From Aquila chrysaetos chrysaetos (lineage: Eukaryota; Chordata; Aves; Accipitriformes; Accipitridae): a stretch of 64,000 nt of DNA. The translations under genes and the position numbers were made by a program. Of this stretch, positions 28,401-42,042 are shown in pieces. Numbering within the stretch: the stretch's first letter is position 1; every line of letters starts with the position of its first letter. The notes beneath the pieces are model-generated. The model searched no databases, was not told where the DNA came from, and was given only the letters and a program-made list of their open reading frames with translations. The DNA lies in contig NC_044011.1 in the NCBI RefSeq assembly GCF_900496995.4, forward strand, positions 23,468,041-23,532,040. The letters run 5' to 3'.

Positions 28401-31400
28401 TAGAATATTTTTAGGTTCAGTGTTGCCTGAAGGCACACCAGCAGGAGCAGTGTCTCCAGATCTTTTAGTGACATGCGCTATAAAGTGCTTATATGTTTTG
28501 ATTTCTTAACAGTAACTTACTTTGAAAGATTTTTTGATCTAGACTTGAAATAGTAACATGTAAAAATGGTATTTAATTTACAGCTTACACATATTGGAGC
28601 AAAATTCATGTTTGTGGCAGGGATGTTTGTTTCGGGATGTGTGACCATTCTTTTTGGGTGAGTAATTTTTGTTGGTTGGTTTTGTTGCATTTGTCTTCTA
28701 ATCATTTTCATCCATATGAAAAGATGGACACAAAAGAAAACTGGAAACTCTTGGACATCTTTCAGGTGTTGGTTAGGTCACCTAACTTTTTGCATCTTTA
28801 CTTTTTATCTATCCCTTGTAAAGCAGAATGAACACTTCTGGAGTTTTTCCCAGGTTAGGTTTTTTGTGCTCTTTTCACCACCAGAGAAAGGGGAAAAGGA
28901 GAAAGCTGCCAGAAATAGTTGGTAGAGTTTGAATACTTCACTGATGGATTCAAAAAGATGTGGCAATAGAAAGCATTGAGTGTCTTGTAACTGTGTCCTT
29001 TAATGAGTAAGAAATGATGCTGCAGAGCCTTTAGTAGATGACTTGTTGCATCGTGAGAGATCTCCATTTACTGTTTTGGGGTTGTTTTTTTTTTTGTTTT
29101 AGAATGCTGGACAAGGTGCCAAGTGGACCAATGTTCATCGGTTTGTGCTTTTTAGTAAGAGCAATGGATGCAATAGGTTTTGCAGCAGCAATGACAGCAT
29201 CGTTTTCAATCCTTGCAAAGGCATTTCCCAGTAATATAGCTACTGTCCTGGTAAGTGCAAAAACCAGTGTTGCGGCTGAGTACCCACAATACGATGAATT
29301 GCTGGCGTTACCTTACCCCCCTTAGTGATGCAGTGCCTTTTTCTTTTCACTAGCCTGACTATGTTGTGCTGCTCCTCAGAAAAATGGATTGCTTCTACAA
29401 AACACTAGAGTTTCTCAGCATTCTTTTTTTTGCTTGCTTTCTTTTTTCATCCTTTAGGGCAGCCTTGAAATTTTTACAGGACTCGGACTGGTGCTGGGCC
29501 CACCTTTAGGTGGCTTTTTGTATCAATCATTTGGTTATGAGGTCCCTTTCATTACACTGGGATGTGTAGTGTTGGTCTTGGTGCCTGTGAATATGTGCAT
29601 CTTACCAAAATATGGTAAGCACCCTTCTTCCTGTCTCCTTCACTCACCTTAATTTCTCATGTATATAACTGTGTTTTAGAAAAATACCAGTTTCTGAGGT
29701 CTGATACAACTCGGAGGGCAAAGCTCTAGCTGAATTCTTGATCAGGCCCATGTTTTAATGTGAACTAAAATTAATGTGTGCAGATGGCCTGGAATGAATC
29801 CAGCACTTCATGCCCATCTCTGCAAACACTAAGAACTCTGTGTGGCAGTCAGCTGAGATAAATTTTTGTTTTCTTCTGTCTCTTTAGCTTCAGGGCTTGT
29901 AAAGGATCAGTTGTGTCTTCATTGTATCAGCTTGTCATTGCAGCTAGTTGAAGAAAAGCTGGAGATAGGTTTTGCCTGAAACAAGAGAACTTGATATGTT
30001 TGAGGGGTAACAGAGGGGAAAAAAACAGAATTACAGGGAGAACAAAAAAGGTTTATTTGTACTGAATGATGCAGGATCTGATTAACATGAAAGAATGTTA
30101 AAATTAATAAGTGAGGGGTTTAACTGAAGTGCTGGAGGTCTTATAAATTTGATTAAATTTTAGATGGTCCTGCTTGGACAGAAAGTTAACTTAAAGATAA
30201 TTCTTCACACAAGATTGTAATTGCAAGGTTACAGTGCTGTTAGTCTTTTCTAGAATAAAAACTAGTAACTTTAAAATACATTTTAAAAAATATTTTTTCT
30301 TCTTAAATATGAAAACCTTGGAGAATAACTTCATATATATTGGCTTTTAGAAGAAACTTACAGTGGTTAACCATGCTACTGCTAGCTCCCCCCCCACCTC
30401 CCTGAGGACTGAAATTTGTATGGAGTCATGATATTACTAGCCAGTTTGAAATTACGTTAAATAAATGTTAGCTCTGAGCTGGTGGATGCTAATGAATGAA
30501 CTTTTAGTTCAATGAACTCTGAGATCACATTCAACTATTAAAGCACCAACAGCATCAGGAAGGGAGCCTGCCTTAGAAATGACATCTAACCATGATATCT
30601 GAAAGAAGCTCCCTGTCTGGAGTACAAATTGAACATGTAGGAAACCCGAATGACTAGTTGCTTAAAAATTTAGACAGATCTCAACTGATAAATAGCAATC
30701 TTCTTATTTTACTTTCAAAGCATGTTTCTCTGATTGGATATGAATAGTTCATGCATGTGTGTGTGTTGTTTTAAGTTGGGACGTATCCATGAGATTTTCA
30801 TTGTATAAGGACTAACAGAGAAGTAGCCGTATTTTCACATAATTGGGAATAGTACATGCTTCTGTTCTTTTCAAGTTGGGGATTTGCAGTATTGGAATCT
30901 AAATTGTGTACTTTTCTTCTTTTATTCACCTATCAAATTTGGGTTTTTAATATAAAAATAGTGTAGTGCACAATAGTCTACTATTGACTTTCATTTGTTA
31001 GATAACAAGAGTAATAGGACTAGAAAAAGGGAAATACTGATTTATTTTCTAAAGCAAGAAGATCAGTCATGAGCTCATGCTGCTGAAAAGAATGCAATTT
31101 CCCCCCTTTTCTCTTGAAACAGATTCGATCCCTAGCAAGGACTCCTTTTGGAAGCTCATTCTTCTGCCAAAAGTCTTACTACTCTGTCTTACTATATTTT
31201 CTCTGAGTGCATGCTTGGGCTTTTTGGATCCCACAATGTCTCTATTTATCCTAAAGAAGGTAAGTCCTTTTAACATGCAGGGAGGTCTTGACTTACTAAA
31301 TAGTAAATAACTGGTGACAAATATGGTTTAAATATCCTAAAGAGAATTAAGCCTTATCCAACTACACTGCTTTAATTTACTGTTAATAATATGATTTCCA

Positions 31401-34400
31401 AATAACTTGATTTCAACAGTACTGACAAATCACAGTTTCCATTGGATGGCATCTATTGCCGCTGGGTCTCGGTAACTTTGAGAATGAGGAAATGTCAGGC
31501 CTTTAAAAATGTGTTTTTTCCACTTAATTGGCTTTCAACAGCAGCATACCTTCTCTGAACAGGGCATAGCGGCTGGTTTTGTATACAAGGGACTTTTTCC
31601 TCCTTTCTGAAAGCAAATTCTGTAAAATTGCAAGTCACTGACAGTGCTGTATCTCTTGATGTGGACATTTGTTTTCGGGGACATGATGTCTCAGCTCTGC
31701 CTTCTCTTACAGCAATGCCAAAATTAAACTGATTGCAACGATATAGCCTGCTAGCTGACTTCTTCACTCGCTCATTAAAAAGGCAAATTCCGTTTTATTT
31801 ATTTAGTTTTTATTTATGTTAATATTTATTTATTTGTTTCCTACTTCATGTATTTATTTTCCCCATGGTGTTTAATGTAATGAATTTGAAGTAAACAGTT
31901 TAAAATTCTGTTCCTGTGTGAAATTAAGCAATGCTTTTTGAGTGGTTTATTAATTAATTGTTTTTCTAGGGAATAGCATTTCACAGGTGGTTGTGCTCTT
32001 ACTTGTTGTTTCTCTAGTCCAGTACTTCGAACACTCATCCAGGGTGAAGGAGACTTGGTGCTAACGTCTTACATCACTGGAGATGTGAATGTACGTCTTC
32101 CACCACGCAGAAGGGAGCTGTAGTTATTCAGCTGTAGAATATTGCAAACTGATGTGGCTCTTCTGCTTTCCATCTGCTCTGTGCTAACAGATACTTGCTG
32201 TGAAAGGGCTGTAGCCTTCTTGGCAGGTGTTGTAACCACTAAATTAGAGTTATTATCATGTGCTTGCATATGGCAAGGAAATAGTGAATATTTATGTAGT
32301 CCATGCCACATGAAACAACTTGGAATACCTTCTAACTGGTAGTTAAAGTATTCATTTGAGAGATTAGTATGCTTTTGGTTCATTACACGTTTTGTTTCAG
32401 TACAGAAACGTGACTCTGCATTAGGAATGTGTAGACCTCAGGGTGTTTGCAAAAAGCCCTTACTCATTCTCATAAAAATCATCCTTTGGTTGAAAAGCCA
32501 GAGTTGTGTTTTATAGCACTACTTACTTTTAAGATGCACTGATTAGCAGTGGATGACTACAGTATCTATGCTTTTCTAAGTGGAAAGATTAGAGAGGTAA
32601 AGACTAAATCCATCTAAATTTCAGTGTCTGAACTGTCTGTTTCAAATGTGCCAGATACTAATGTTAGAATCCGGTGTGCTGGTGCAGGGACATAGGATAG
32701 TGTTTCCTCCTGAGATTATTTAGGCTTTCTCCGAGTACAGTTGTGTCAGGTGTTTTCACACCATCCTTAGAAATGGAAGTGGAAGGAAACTGGAGCTCTG
32801 CGGATGACTTCAAATACTTGAAAAACCTCTGTATGGTATCAGTAAAATACTTAAAATCATGTATTTCAGTATTTTGACCTAAAATATAATTCTTTGATTG
32901 TCCTTTAATGAATGTAGCATGTATGGTTTGATGTTTTGTTTTCTGTTTTATTTGTTTTCCTTTCTGTAGTTCAAACTCCCAGCTGGTTATGTGGGCTTGG
33001 TATTCCTCGGTTTGGCACTCTCTTACTCCCTGTCTTCTCCCCTCCTTGGACTCCTAAGTGACAAACTGCCAGTGAGTACTACCCTGCTGTTTGTGCAGGG
33101 CTAGTAAAGCACTCTGTGCATTTAGTTAAAGCTGAAGGACTTTCCATATTGAAGCGATGGATGTAGGCCTGGTCCTGTAAAGGGATCTGTCTTTCGGGGC
33201 CTTGCATGTGCACTGAATACTGCCATCTTGAAGGTCTCTTTTGCAAGGTCCAGGTAGTACAAGAATGTCCAAAATAGTAAAGGATGTTGGACAAGTAACC
33301 TGTAGTTGAAATGTGTTGAGCTTTTCTGGTGGACTAAGCACGATCTATTTCTAGCCAATGTGGAATGGAGAGTGGGAAAATGTCCCAGTTATCCATGCTT
33401 TTGACCACATGTGATTTTATCAGCTTTTGAGGAGTGAAGATATTCTGGGTAGCTGTATTGACTTTGTCTTTTAAAAAGTGTAATATCCAAATTAGATCAG
33501 CTCATTGACTGGCTATGGTTCTCTAGCTCTTAACTGTGTCATAGAGAGACTTTGACAGTAATACACTTAAAACTGCCTGGTTCGCAGCCACTGCTAATTG
33601 ATCAAGGGAACCTACACTGTCAGTGCTGTGCATGAAGGACATGGCCAGTTTTCTGACACTGTTTTTTCCTGACACAAACTAATAATGGCCTTTGTACATG
33701 AGAATTACATGCAGTGCTACATGATATTTCTTATACTAAGGAAAAGTAAGACCTAAAATACTTTGCTAACAGAGAAACACTGTTACTCAGTATGCTAAAG
33801 AAATCTCTGTATTAAGCAGCTGCTGCGACTGATTGCATTGGTCGTGAGGAAACATGAATTCAGTGTTTCTTGATGATGTTCTGAACTGGCAGAGAAATTG
33901 TGAATTCCCAGTTTGTGTGTAATGATTGTCTCTACAGGAGCCGTACTTTTCAGGAGATGAAGATTTAGAAGAGGGGCATTACAAAAGACAAAAGAGTTAC
34001 ATTACAAATTCACATCTTTAAATTACATACCTCTTCCTTTTCTTTCATAGTACCTCAGGAAGTGGCTGCTGGTATCTGGAGGCTTAATGACAGCACTGTG
34101 CTTTTTCATGTTAGGACCTGCTCCTGTACTACACATTGAAAGGTACAGAACTGCCTCTTCTTATGCCTGTCCCCTTACATGATGTTTTTGTGATAGCCAT
34201 CATGACCATAGTCATGTACGTCCACAAGTCTATAATTAGCACCTCTGACCATGAAACAGGTTTTTTTTAACTTCTAACATGAGACTTTGAATGTGAAGCA
34301 GTGGAAGCATCTGAAAATGGAGATTTTACAGCTTCATAAAATAGATCCTTTTCCTTTGCTTTTTACCGTTAACTGTGTTTGCTCATGTTAATGTGTGTGG

Positions 34401-37400
34401 TGGGAAGAATGCTGCTTTTTATTTTCCTTTCCTCCCAATTCTGTGGCATTTCCAGTGCAGCAAAACAAAGTTATCTTTCTGTCTTATTTTTCAATTTTCT
34501 CTATTTCATTTGCGTGGCTGTGCAGCAGTATTGATTTGTCTTCTCTCTGTATATAGCTTACTGAGGAAAATGCCAGATTATAGCTTTGTTTTCAGCTAGC
34601 TAAGTAAAGACAATGTCAGTTGCACCTGAACACTGCATTGCATATCTCTCAAGTTAATTCACAGTAAAACACTCTGCTGCATTTACAAAACAGCTGTACA
34701 GTCCCTTTGTCCTAGGTTACATACTCTGTTAAAGATGATGATAGGCTTGCTAATGTGCAGAATTAGTCAACTCCTTCCTCCTAGACTTCTAATTTTTAAA
34801 GAAGATCATACATTTGTAACTGGTGAGATCATACATCTGAGCTGGTGAGAAAAAGAAACCAGTAAAATCTTCAACATTCTTTTCTTTAGCTAAGTCTATT
34901 TGGTTATAATGTATTAGGCTACAATATTTTAGCTGCAGAATCCTTCACTTGTGCAACAGACCAAGTCTGGAGCTTGGACATATGTACTGGTGAGTTAAGC
35001 GCATCCGTCTACCTCTTCTCTATGTGCTTCTCTTAAAATGAATTGCATTTTATAAGGAAATACTTAATTTGAGCACAGGATTTTCAAATTCTTTTACAAA
35101 GTCTTTTTTTAAACATAGAACTGTACTTTTCATGTCTTAGTGTTCAATTAAAGTAGAGTTCTTTTTGGCTTCAAGAAACCCAGTTTTCTGGTGAGTCATG
35201 GAGAGCTGATATAACAGCCTTCAGACAAATGGGGTCCTTACTTGAAAAGAGTCTTCAGCAGCTAACTTCTTTAAAATGCCTCTTTTTCAGTCAGCTGTGG
35301 ATGTTTGTGCTGGTGCTGGTTTTGATTGGCTTTTCCCTTGGCATGAGTGCTATCCCAGTGTTTCCTGAGATACTGCAGTGTGCATAGTAAGTAACTCTGT
35401 CCCACACATCTTTCATGTTCCTGACAGTAGGAAACTGCAACTAATTTTCAGGGGTGAATATGAAGTGGGGTTTTGGTGTGGCTTTTTTCCCTGTTTTTGA
35501 GACAAAGGCAGCAAGTAACACTTAAATGTTTCTACTAGTCTTTTGTCTTATCTTTTTCTGAATGAGCACCCCAGTCATTATACTCCAAATGTAATTTTGT
35601 AAATGTGTACCTGAGTATTATGAACACACTGAAGTCCATCAGACTTTGGGTGTCATAGCATGGGGTGACCTGTGTGTGGTTTCATATACATAGGATTTAT
35701 TTCAGCTTCTGAGGATGATTAATAGCAAGCAGTTTTCACTGGATTTTCAGGCTGCATTGGCTTTAACAGCTGGACCTACAGGAGTCATACTTGCTCAAAG
35801 TACTCAAGGCTTCGGAGTAATGACATAGAAGGGTCTTGATTTACTCTTACTAGTATGTTCCTCTTGGAACAAAGTCTTCCTTCTTAAAAACCACCTGTCA
35901 CTGTTTTACACTTGCGGTATGAAACATGGGGAATGAGCGATGGTGTGATGTTAAGAATCTTATTCGGAAGACATCAAAGATGAGGAGTAGCACTGCAGTC
36001 CTCCCAAGAGGCAGCAAAGAAGAAAGTACTGGGTAAACAGACATGATTCCACTGTACACTTCTGCTTGTTAAGTATTTATGTTGTATGTAAATTAAAAGG
36101 AGGGGAAAAACTCTCTATAGGAGAAGGCTATAGACTGAGACACAGTAATGTATTGTACTACTCTAACTGGTCTGTCTTTCTGCAGTGAGAATGGATTTGA
36201 AGAAGGTCTGAGTCTGCTGGGACTGGTGTCTGGGCTTTTCAATGCCATGTGGTCCCTTGGGTAGGTATACAGTCACCTTTTTGTAAGCTATGAGTGTTTG
36301 GTTGTTCTATGCTATCACCACATGAAAGCCTGCTGCATTACAACCAGAAGTCTTGCATTGCAGTCATTGTGTTGACCTTGATTCAAAAGGTTCTTGGTAA
36401 ACAGGTGCCTGGTGGACATTTTACCCAACAAAGGGAATGGATTCTGAACTTGTCGTCTTGAAATGTATTGCCCTGCATATCAAAAAGCTACAGTGATTAA
36501 GTGGATGTTAGCTTGCACCTCTGTGTTGTCATTTTTGTTGTCACTGAAATATTTAGTGCTTAATACAGAGAGAGGTGGACCCTAATTTTTTACAAAGCTA
36601 AGTCCACCCACATGGAGCGAGCTAGAATGTATCTGCTCCTGACTAATTCTGTTCTTCCTCTTTCATTTTCTACATTTCCTCCTTTTGTCTGGAATAGCTT
36701 AGGGTAGAATCTTATCTTCGCTTTCCATCACAGCCATTATTTAAGGTCTGTGTCTGCGTAGCTTAGCAGAGTGTGTCTGTGTTTATTACCCAGTGGTCAT
36801 CGCAGACATGAGTGAAAGGCGCTACTGGCTGAGTAACCCTTCAGAGTTGGCACTCAGTGGGAAGTGACAGAGTCCCCCTATTGAAAGCCACTTCCAGGAA
36901 TTTTTTCTCTGCTCTTGTAGTCCTCTGTGGCTACAGGTGCGTTTCAGTGGTACAAATTTGCACGGTTTTTTCCAAGCTAACTGAAGTTCTAGCTGTCCTG
37001 TTTATTTGGCGTAGGGTTCAGTACAGATACAGATAGTATAAAGTTACCAAACCCCAGTTTTATGCTGTTATCAAACCTGGGTTTATTATGTGACTTGCTT
37101 CCAGGAAGTCTTTCTGGTTCTACACAGTTTTGTCCCTTTCTGTAGCGAGAGACCATATCATGTAAGATGTTTCATAAAATGACAGCAGCTGCATAACCTT
37201 TCCTGGCATTCTGAGATGGGCATGAAGCTGCAGGGCAGTTACATACAGCTTAACCTTGCAGTGCCCATGTCTGTCACAGTGTGCTTCCCCACCTGCCTAT
37301 ATCCACCAGTCTTTCGTCTTGAAGTTTGGCAGGTTTACATTTTGCGGGATGAGAGTTTAAATTTCTTTTATGATAGAATTGATTGGTGTAGATGCCTTCT

Positions 37401-39554
37401 TAGAACATAGGTCCTTAATGGGGCCTCTAAGCTATTCCAGATACAGAAAAGAGTGCATTCTGCTTTCTGGTGTGGACCCTATTTCCAGCTGAGGAGGTAA
37501 CTAGACAGGTTTACTGGGCCCACGGCAAACAAAGAATTAATACTTATTGTGGATTATAGGAAGGTTAGGTCTGTGGAAGACAATCTCTGTGTTGACAAAG
37601 GAGAGAGAATCAATGGTGGGAGGCCACAAAACACAACAAAAAAGTTCTCTGAGAATATGATCTCTTTTTTGTTTGGGATGCCAATACCTCATTTTGATTT
37701 GTTGCAGGGCATTTGCAGGTCCCACTCTGGGAGGACTTCTAAATGAAAAGCTGGGTTTTGAATGGGCCTCAGCCATCCAAGGAGGATGGGCACTGTTAAG
37801 TGTAAGTAATTACACATTTTTTGCTTTTTATATCTATTGCAATTATGAGTTATTGCATAAGGTTATTATTATTACAATTGTAACTGACTGTTTCCTCAAA
37901 GGGTCTTGCAACTGGAATATTCTATATCATTGAGGCAACAAGGAGAAGGTATGCTGAGATATTCATTCTTTATTTTACTTACAGCCATATAAAGCAAACC
38001 TTTGAAAGCTGTGCTTCCATTTTTTCCTCACTGCCAACCTGATAATGAATAACAAGATGAGCAGTAAAAATATTGCTTAAATACTTTGTCTGTATGCTTT
38101 CTTAAATCCCTACTGACCTAAATAGAGACCTAAAACAGACAATGCTAGTTCTATACACACATCAGGACTGTGGCATTAATGAGCAAACCCTACTGACAGT
38201 TCCTCCAGGAGTGTGTCTGTGAGCTGGAATTCGCTGGATGGTCACATTCAGAGAGTAGTGCTCAACGGCTCAAGGTCCAGATGGAGATCAGTGATGAGTG
38301 GTGTCCCTCAGGGGTCTGTGTTGGGACCGGTACTGTTTATTGTACCAGTACTGTACTGTTAATATCTTCACCATTGACATAGGCAGTAGGATTGAGTGCA
38401 CCCTCAGCAAATTTGCAGACGACACCAAGCTGTGTGGTGCGGTTGACATGCCTTCGGGACAGGGTGCCATCCAGAGGGACATGGACAAGCTTGAGAAGTG
38501 GGCCCATGTGAACCTCATGAGGTTCAGCAAGGCCAAGTGCAAGGTCCTGCACCTGGGTCAGGGCAACCCCTGGCATCGGTACAGGCTGGGGGATGAAGGG
38601 ATTGAGAGCAGCCCTGCCGAGAAAGACTTAGGGGTACTGGTGGATGAAAAGCTGGACATGAGCTGGCAATGTGCGTTTGCAGCCCAGAAAGCCGACCATA
38701 TACTGGGCTGCATCAAAAGAAGCGTGACCAGCAGGTCGAGGGAGGTGATTCTGCCCCTCTACTCCACTCTGGTGAGACCCCACCTGCAGTACCGCATCCA
38801 GCTCTGAGGCCTTCAGCACAGGAAAGACGTGGACCTGTTGGAGCGGGTCCAGAGGGGGGACACAAAAATGATCAGAGGGATGGAACACCTCTCCTATGAG
38901 GAAAGGCTGAGAGAGTTGGGGTTGTTCAACCTGGAGAAGAGAGGGCTCCGGGGAGACATTATTGTGGCTTTTCAGTACTGAAAGGGGGCTTATAAGAAAG
39001 ATGGGTACAGACTTTTTAGTAGGGCCTGTTGCAGTAGGCAAGGGGTGATGGTTTTAAACGGAAAGAGGGTAGATTCAGACTAGATAAGAGAAACTTTTTA
39101 CGATGAGGGTGGTGAAGCACTGGCACAGGTTGCCCAGAGAGGTGGTAGATGCCCCATCCCTGGAAACATTCAAGGTCAGGTTGGACTGGAATCTGAGCAG
39201 CCTGATCTAGTTGAAGATGTCCCTGCTCGTTGCAGGGGGATTGGACTAGATGACCTTTAAAGGGCCCTTCCAACCCAAACCATTCTGTGATTCCGTGAAA
39301 TGATAGGTGTGAAAGCAGTAGTAACTGGTTCTGTGCAATAGTGGGGAACTAAATCCAGTGATACACGTAGCTCTTTCCACGCAATGTGTGGCTTTTTTGC
39401 TATAATGGTGGTTATTGCATAGAAGTATCTAAAGAATATTAAACCTGTTTCCTCCCTCCTGTCTTTTCCTTGTGCAAACAGTTCCAGTTCCAGCCTGCAA
39501 AATCCTCCTGGTAATAATGAAGAAAGAACTCATCTGATGGGCAGTGAAACATAA
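25211..39554 (+). CDS. SLC18B1: SLC18B1, vesicular polyamine transporter (MFS)
   Basis: SLC18B1 (VPAT) is a 12-helix major-facilitator antiporter that loads spermidine and spermine into acidic vesicles in exchange for protons. I resolve 14 coding exons: 25211-25295, 25584-25723, 26817-26912, 28584-28657, 29103-29250, 29458-29614, 31123-31259, 32970-33071, 34051-34142, 35291-35386, 36186-36260, 37708-37801, 37902-37948 and 39482-39554. All borders are GT-AG and phases agree; they sum to 1,416 nt, or 471 residues (human 456). Family landmarks in order are [81 protein letters not shown] and [17 protein letters not shown]. The start ATG (GGGGATGG context) was chosen because exon 1 joins exon 2 in phase; an in-frame ATG at 25034 would add 59 GC-coded residues and is less likely. 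The last intron holds a CR1 fragment. The frame is intact. Confidence 0.95.
25920..26115 (+). repeat. MIR-like SINE in SLC18B1 intron 2
   Basis: The sequence follows the MIR body: 'gaggaaacggcaaac', then 'cccagtgttgcacagcagt', 'agagctgagataaaac', 'ctgtgtcctgacttgc' and 'cagtgccttagccac'. Of the MIR-like pieces in this window it is the clearest. Confidence 0.55.
31790..31860. repeat. (TTTA)n-rich simple repeat
   Basis: A run of imperfect TTTA/ATTT tetranucleotides lies in SLC18B1 intron 7. It is low-complexity sequence with no sign of function. Confidence 0.8.
38200..39312 (+). mobile_element. 5'-truncated CR1 LINE fragment
   Basis: This is a sense-strand remnant of the reverse-transcriptase C-terminal part and 3' UTR of a chicken-repeat-1 LINE, lying in the last intron of SLC18B1. 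Recognisable CR1 peptide motifs in order are [53 protein letters not shown] and [19 protein letters not shown], followed by shifted-frame remains such as MTFKGPFQP. The 3' end 'attctgtgattccgtga' is the CR1 terminal microsatellite. The frame is broken in several places and the 5' part is missing, so it is a dead insertion of appreciable age. Confidence 0.92.
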
Positions 39555-40024
39555 CCAGACATACTTTCAATTCTCTGTTTACTATTGTGGTTTAACCTAG
39601 TGTTGAGATGAGTGGACTTCACAGTGTTTCATTATTCTGGAGCTGGGATACATGATCCCTTAGTGAACAACCAGTTGTGGTTTAGTTGTAGCTGCATTAC
39701 TGTTTTGAAACACTAAACACTGATTGCCTTTCTTTTGGAAGTCCTCATGTGGATTGGCTGCAATGACGGGTAACACTCAGATGTCCGCCTGTTTAATTGT
39801 GGTCCATATACAGTGCACCACTGCATGTGAAGAGGTGTGTTTTCAAATGTCTGGTTTCTATACTTGAGCCTGCAGTGCATTATTCTTGGGTAAAGCTACT
39901 ATTTTGCTACCATGATTTTCTGTATTTTTTTAAAGAAAGTTCACTATCTTGTAATACTTTAACTGATAACATAAAATGTTGAAACAATTTGAAATGACAA
40001 AGCATTAAGCACAATATTGTTTTC

Positions 40025-40030
40025 AATAAA
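40025..40030 (+). terminator. SLC18B1: SLC18B1 polyadenylation signal
   Basis: AATAAA lies about 470 bp after the SLC18B1 stop codon and is followed by a T-rich stretch. It is the first canonical signal downstream of the stop, so the mRNA should end near 40,045. Confidence 0.8.
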
Positions 40031-40049
40031 GCAACTTTTTTTCCCAAGG

Positions 40050-41456
40050 TCTGTGAATTTTCTTAGACAACAGGAGTCTAAAAGACTTTGTGTCTACCAG
40101 CACTTGTATTATCTTGAAAGTGCCTGAAAATGGGAGGCAAAGGTAATGAAGAGAAGACTTAGCATCTCCACACAGAACTAACTGATCTTCATTCCTGGAG
40201 AAATCTTGGCATTGTGTGTGTGTATCATACATGTACAGACATATGTATTTTTGTATTAGATATAAAGACTCAGCTTGGTGTGTGTGAGATCTATTTTACT
40301 AATAAATGCCAGCTTGAATGTTTGTACAAATTGCCTCTGCAACAGTAAATCTATCAAAAGTCTAGGGCTACTATTTTCCAGCAATAGGGGCACCCCCCCC
40401 CCCCCACCTCCTCTAGATGCTCAGCACAAAAAGGGGAACTGAGACAAGGGCATGCCTGGGAAACTCACATTAGACTTCTTGACCTTGGTCACAGCAAGTC
40501 TTTTAATTTGTCCTTGAGCCCAGAACCGCGTCCTAGAAGAGGTTCTCTATGGTACCCATTTTTCCATAAATAAGAAGAATGGTTTAGTCCTAGCAATTTC
40601 CAATCAGTTTCTCTTGTGAGTAACTACTGGAATTTACACGAGAAATACTTCTTTCTCTGCCAGAGCCCTTTTTGGGGCACTAGCAAGAAAAACTGTTCTG
40701 GTAGCCAGCTGAACTGTGAAGCATCAGGGTCCCAAAGGGCAGGCTTCCCCTGGGAACATCCTAGCAATAGCTCCCTTTTCCTTTTGTATCAGGTGTTAGG
40801 CTTTACTGAAACCAGGACTGCACTCCTCAACCTATTATGAAGTGCTGACCCTGCTGGTGCCAATGGTGAGGCAGGTGAGAAGGAGCTGAGAGGACTAGAA
40901 GTAGACGCAAGGTACAGATCTGTAGACATGAGACCGAATTATCTCTCTTTGTGGAATGACTTATTCACTTACCTGACTTGTGCTGTTAGGACTCGGAAGT
41001 GGCCAGGATTACCAGAAGGAGCGGAAGTGTCATTGAAATTAATGAGCTGTCCTGCAATGCATGAACTTCACCAGAACTCTGGTAGAAACTAGGCCGGCTT
41101 AACTAACCCCTCTAGTTTTCTGGCAACACATCTTCTCCCCTCTTCATTCTTTCATGTACACAATGGAGGCGAAAGAAACCTGAAGAGGAATCCTGGTTTC
41201 CAGGTTTGTTGTTCAAATCAACTCACAAGTGTGTTCTCCTGCCGTGATTATCCAGGGGTCCTGGACGCATGGTTAAAGCAGAGCAGTCGGATCTCCTGTG
41301 GGAAACTCGGCACCCCCCCGGCTAGTGCTGTGCTTGTCTCATGCAGTGTCGGGTCTAAATACCCATCTGCTGTTACTAACTCAGTTGTACAATCTGTGAA
41401 GCTGTGATAAGTAGGGACTGTGTCAGATACAGCCAAACTACATTCAGCTAGACTGG
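40050..41456. other. Gene-free stretch between SLC18B1 and the vanin pseudogene
   Basis: No exon is supportable. A C-run lies near 40,390-40,407. The sequence up to 41,456 has no counterpart upstream of the other two vanin exon-1 copies, so the duplicated block begins abruptly at 41,457. Confidence 0.5.
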
Positions 41457-42042
41457 AGCCCTGCCTGCGCCCCGCGCCCTCGAGTTTGGCCAGGAATGCG
41501 TCCGTGCTGGTCCTTGCTGAGATTTCCCAAACTCTGGCTTGTTTTCCTGCTGCGACCCGGGCTTGCCTTGAACTGCATTACTACAGCAATGCCACGCCTG
41601 AATCGTTCGCAGATCTGGCAGGGGATGTGTTTCTTCAGCTGCAGCACAGTGGTGACTTCACTACAGGTGGGATAAGGCAGAGTTGCTCAATGCTGGCAGC
41701 TCTCTTGCCTGTGACGTTGGGAGACTTTCCGGGCAGGGTGCTTGCATCTCCTGGTGTCCGCTTCCTGCCAGTTTGGGGAATTCCCGGATTTTGTGCAAGA
41801 GTTCCCCTTTTAAAGCCCCCTCTCTTTGCTTGCCCCCAGCCTCCTCTTGGGCCACTTCCAGGCTCCAGGCATGCGGCTTCCTAAAGCTCGTGCCTCTGCC
41901 GTGCTATTGGTGCTGTCTGCTCCGGAGGCCTGTGCCCTGGACAGAGACATCGCAGCCGTCTACGAGCACAGCATGGTCTAGTCGGAACGGGCTGCAGTGC
42001 CAGTTTCTCCTGAGGAGGCCTTGGTGCTGATGGACAAAAATA
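41457..42042 (+). repeat. 586-bp vanin promoter/exon-1 block, copy 1
   Basis: This block matches 51,635-52,220 at an offset of 10,178 bp with one difference noticed by eye (41,804 C versus T), and it recurs at 63,361-63,946. Homology stops sharply on both sides. It contains a TATA-like TTTTAAA at 41,808-41,814, a likely start around 41,835-41,845, and the first 57 codons of a vanin-type exon 1. In this copy the exon continues to its normal donor, so copy 1 keeps the ancestral arrangement. Confidence 0.85.
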